Position numbers and translations under genes: made by a program. Source: an uncultured Eggerthellaceae bacterium (GTDB lineage Bacteria; Actinomycetota; Coriobacteriia; Coriobacteriales; Eggerthellaceae). From it: a stretch of 40,954 nt of DNA. Location of the stretch: positions 1 to 40,954 of the forward strand of contig CAKUNS010000016.1 in the NCBI GenBank assembly GCA_934668515.1. Reading direction: 5' to 3'. This document shows, one piece after another, positions 40,064 through 40,954 of this stretch; the stretch's first letter is position 1; each line of letters begins with the position of its first letter. A model generated the notes under the pieces. That model was not told the DNA's origin. It saw nothing but the letters and a program-made list of their open reading frames with translations, and ran no database searches.

Positions 40064-40756
40064 GGAAAGCCCAATATCCTTGATGAAATACAAAATATGG
40101 ATGGCTGGGAAGAGTTTGCGCGATGCTTGGCCGACGCTGGCGTGATGCGAGCGCGCAATGGCGTGCGAAACCCCGATGCTTTGCGCGTGCTCATGAAGAA
40201 AATCGCCGAAACCGTCTGCAACGAAACCTCCGCCACGGCGCTGCATGGCATGTTGCACGGATTGGGTTACAACGTCAGCAAGAGCACGCTGCTGGACTAC
40301 CTTGCCATAGCTCGCGAGGCTTACCTGCTGTTTGAAGTGAAGAACGCCGTTGCAAAGTTCGTAGAGCGCGAGGGGAATCCGAAGCGCTACTTCAGCGACA
40401 ACGGCTTGCTCAATCTTTTCCTGATCGGAAGGGAGCCAGCCTTGCTCGAAAACGAGGTGGCTGTAGCAATGCATGATGTCTTTGGCGAGGGGCTTCATTA
40501 CCTGAAATCGCCAAAAAACGGCATCGACGTAGATTTTTACGTGCCCGAACAAGGCCTTGCAGTGCAGGTGGCCTATTCGCTTTCCGAAAGCGCCAAGCCC
40601 AGGGAGATAAGCAACTTAGTGAAACTAGACCGTATCGACGAATCCATTCGTCGATTGTTTATTGTGACAAAAGAGGAAGAAGGGGAAATCGTAGAGGGCG
40701 ATGCGCGCATCGAGGTTAAACCCGCATGGAAATTCCTACTGCAAGATCTCGTGTAG
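40025..40756 (+). pseudogene. Deletion remnant of an AAA/DUF4143 ATPase
   Basis: The intact family is ~400 residues: Walker A, Walker B (L-D-E-I-Q-N), an AAA lid, then DUF4143. Here ILDEIQNMDGWEEFARCLADAG, the Walker B segment, starts at about 40077 and is followed directly by NPDALRVLMKKIAETVCNETS, which belongs to the late domain. DUF4143 itself runs intact to the end (VSKSTLLDYLAIAREAYLLFEV, YFSDNGLLNLFL, LLENEVAVAMHDVFG, IDVDFYVP, AVQVAYSLSE). So both the Walker A part and the sensor/lid part between the two are absent, by two deletions. It cannot bind ATP and should be inactive. No start codon with a good RBS exists. Confidence 0.8.
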
Positions 40757-40829
40757 CTTTTAGCGTTCTGAAGCAGAGTGGCCAGCAGCCGCAACGCCCG
40801 TAAACAACACGAGCAGTTGGTATCGACAA

Positions 40830-40867
40830 CAAAAAGCAGGTCAGAACTTTTACCGTTCTGACCTGCT
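40830..40867 (-). terminator. Terminator after the initiator tRNA gene
   Basis: A perfect 13-bp stem AGCAGGTCAGAAC / GTTCTGACCTGCT with a 7-nt loop, then T5 on the minus strand. It starts 8 bp beyond the tRNA CCA. Confidence 0.9.
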
Positions 40868-40878
40868 GTAACTGTTGG

Positions 40879-40952
40879 TCGCGGGGGCAGGATTTGAACC
40901 TACGGCCTCCGGGTTATGAGCCCGGCGAGCTACCAGACTGCTCCACCCCGCA
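40879..40952 (-). tRNA. Initiator tRNA-Met (CAU)
   Basis: The minus strand folds as a tRNA: acceptor GCGGGG paired with CCCCGC, D-arm GAGC..GCTC, anticodon stem CCGGG-CTCATAA-CCCGG with anticodon CAU, and T-arm GTAGG-TTCAAAT-CCTGC. The CCA end is encoded at 40876-40878. The three G-C pairs below the anticodon and the lack of a Watson-Crick 1:72 pair (U1 opposite G72) mark it as the initiator. The 5' end is 2 bp from the window edge, so its promoter is not visible. Confidence 0.93.
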
Positions 40953-40954
40953 AT

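Overview
The window looks like chromosome from a gut-type anaerobic actinobacterium of class Coriobacteriia, most likely family Eggerthellaceae (Slackia/Eggerthella-like). The basis is the roughly 55-60% GC content, LPxTG surface protein, flavodiiron protein, PdxR-PdxST set, several LysR-regulated permeases and the dicluster-ferredoxin/Crp pair. This is recognition of gene types, not a database match. The left edge cuts an AraC-type regulator; the right edge holds an initiator tRNA-Met.

Layout. 1-8.5 kb is mostly housekeeping: AraC regulator (partial), Nudix hydrolase, a short DtxR/MntR-type metalloregulator, ilvE, a membrane-anchored C39-like protease, an NhaC antiporter and a zinc-ribbon membrane protein. 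8.6 kb carries a degenerate 11-bp tandem array. 8.8-10.7 kb encodes an MFS transporter fused to a CBS pair. 11.3-22 kb holds two mirror-image modules, each a LysR regulator divergent from a paralogous SLC13/DASS-like permease. The first module also has a large alkaline-phosphatase-superfamily phosphodiesterase downstream of the permease. Between the modules lie a flavodiiron protein with a Fur-like box on its promoter and a DHA1 MFS exporter. 22.3-27 kb holds a SulP transporter without STAS domain and the vitamin B6 locus (pdxR divergent from pdxS-pdxT).

27-38 kb is accessory: a toxin-antitoxin-like nucleotidyltransferase operon behind a 14-bp palindrome, an LPATG surface protein, an orphan 573-aa coiled-coil protein, GtrA, a lipoprotein, a frameshifted gene with a G8 tract, a flavoprotein/SCP2-like/membrane triple fusion, and an Abi_2 HEPN RNase-type gene preceded by a compact terminator hairpin that may be a small RNA. 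Two linked small genes (zinc ribbon plus unknown) follow. 38.3-39.8 kb is a ferredoxin-like protein divergent from a Crp/Fnr regulator with a perfect 20-bp palindrome. 40 kb is a deletion remnant of an AAA/DUF4143 ATPase.

Best candidates for something under-described: the Abi HEPN gene with its hairpin leader, the Isf-like/SCP2/membrane fusion, the MFS-CBS fusion, and the duplicated LysR-permease modules with an intracellular phosphodiesterase. No CRISPR array, rRNA, IS element or prophage was seen.
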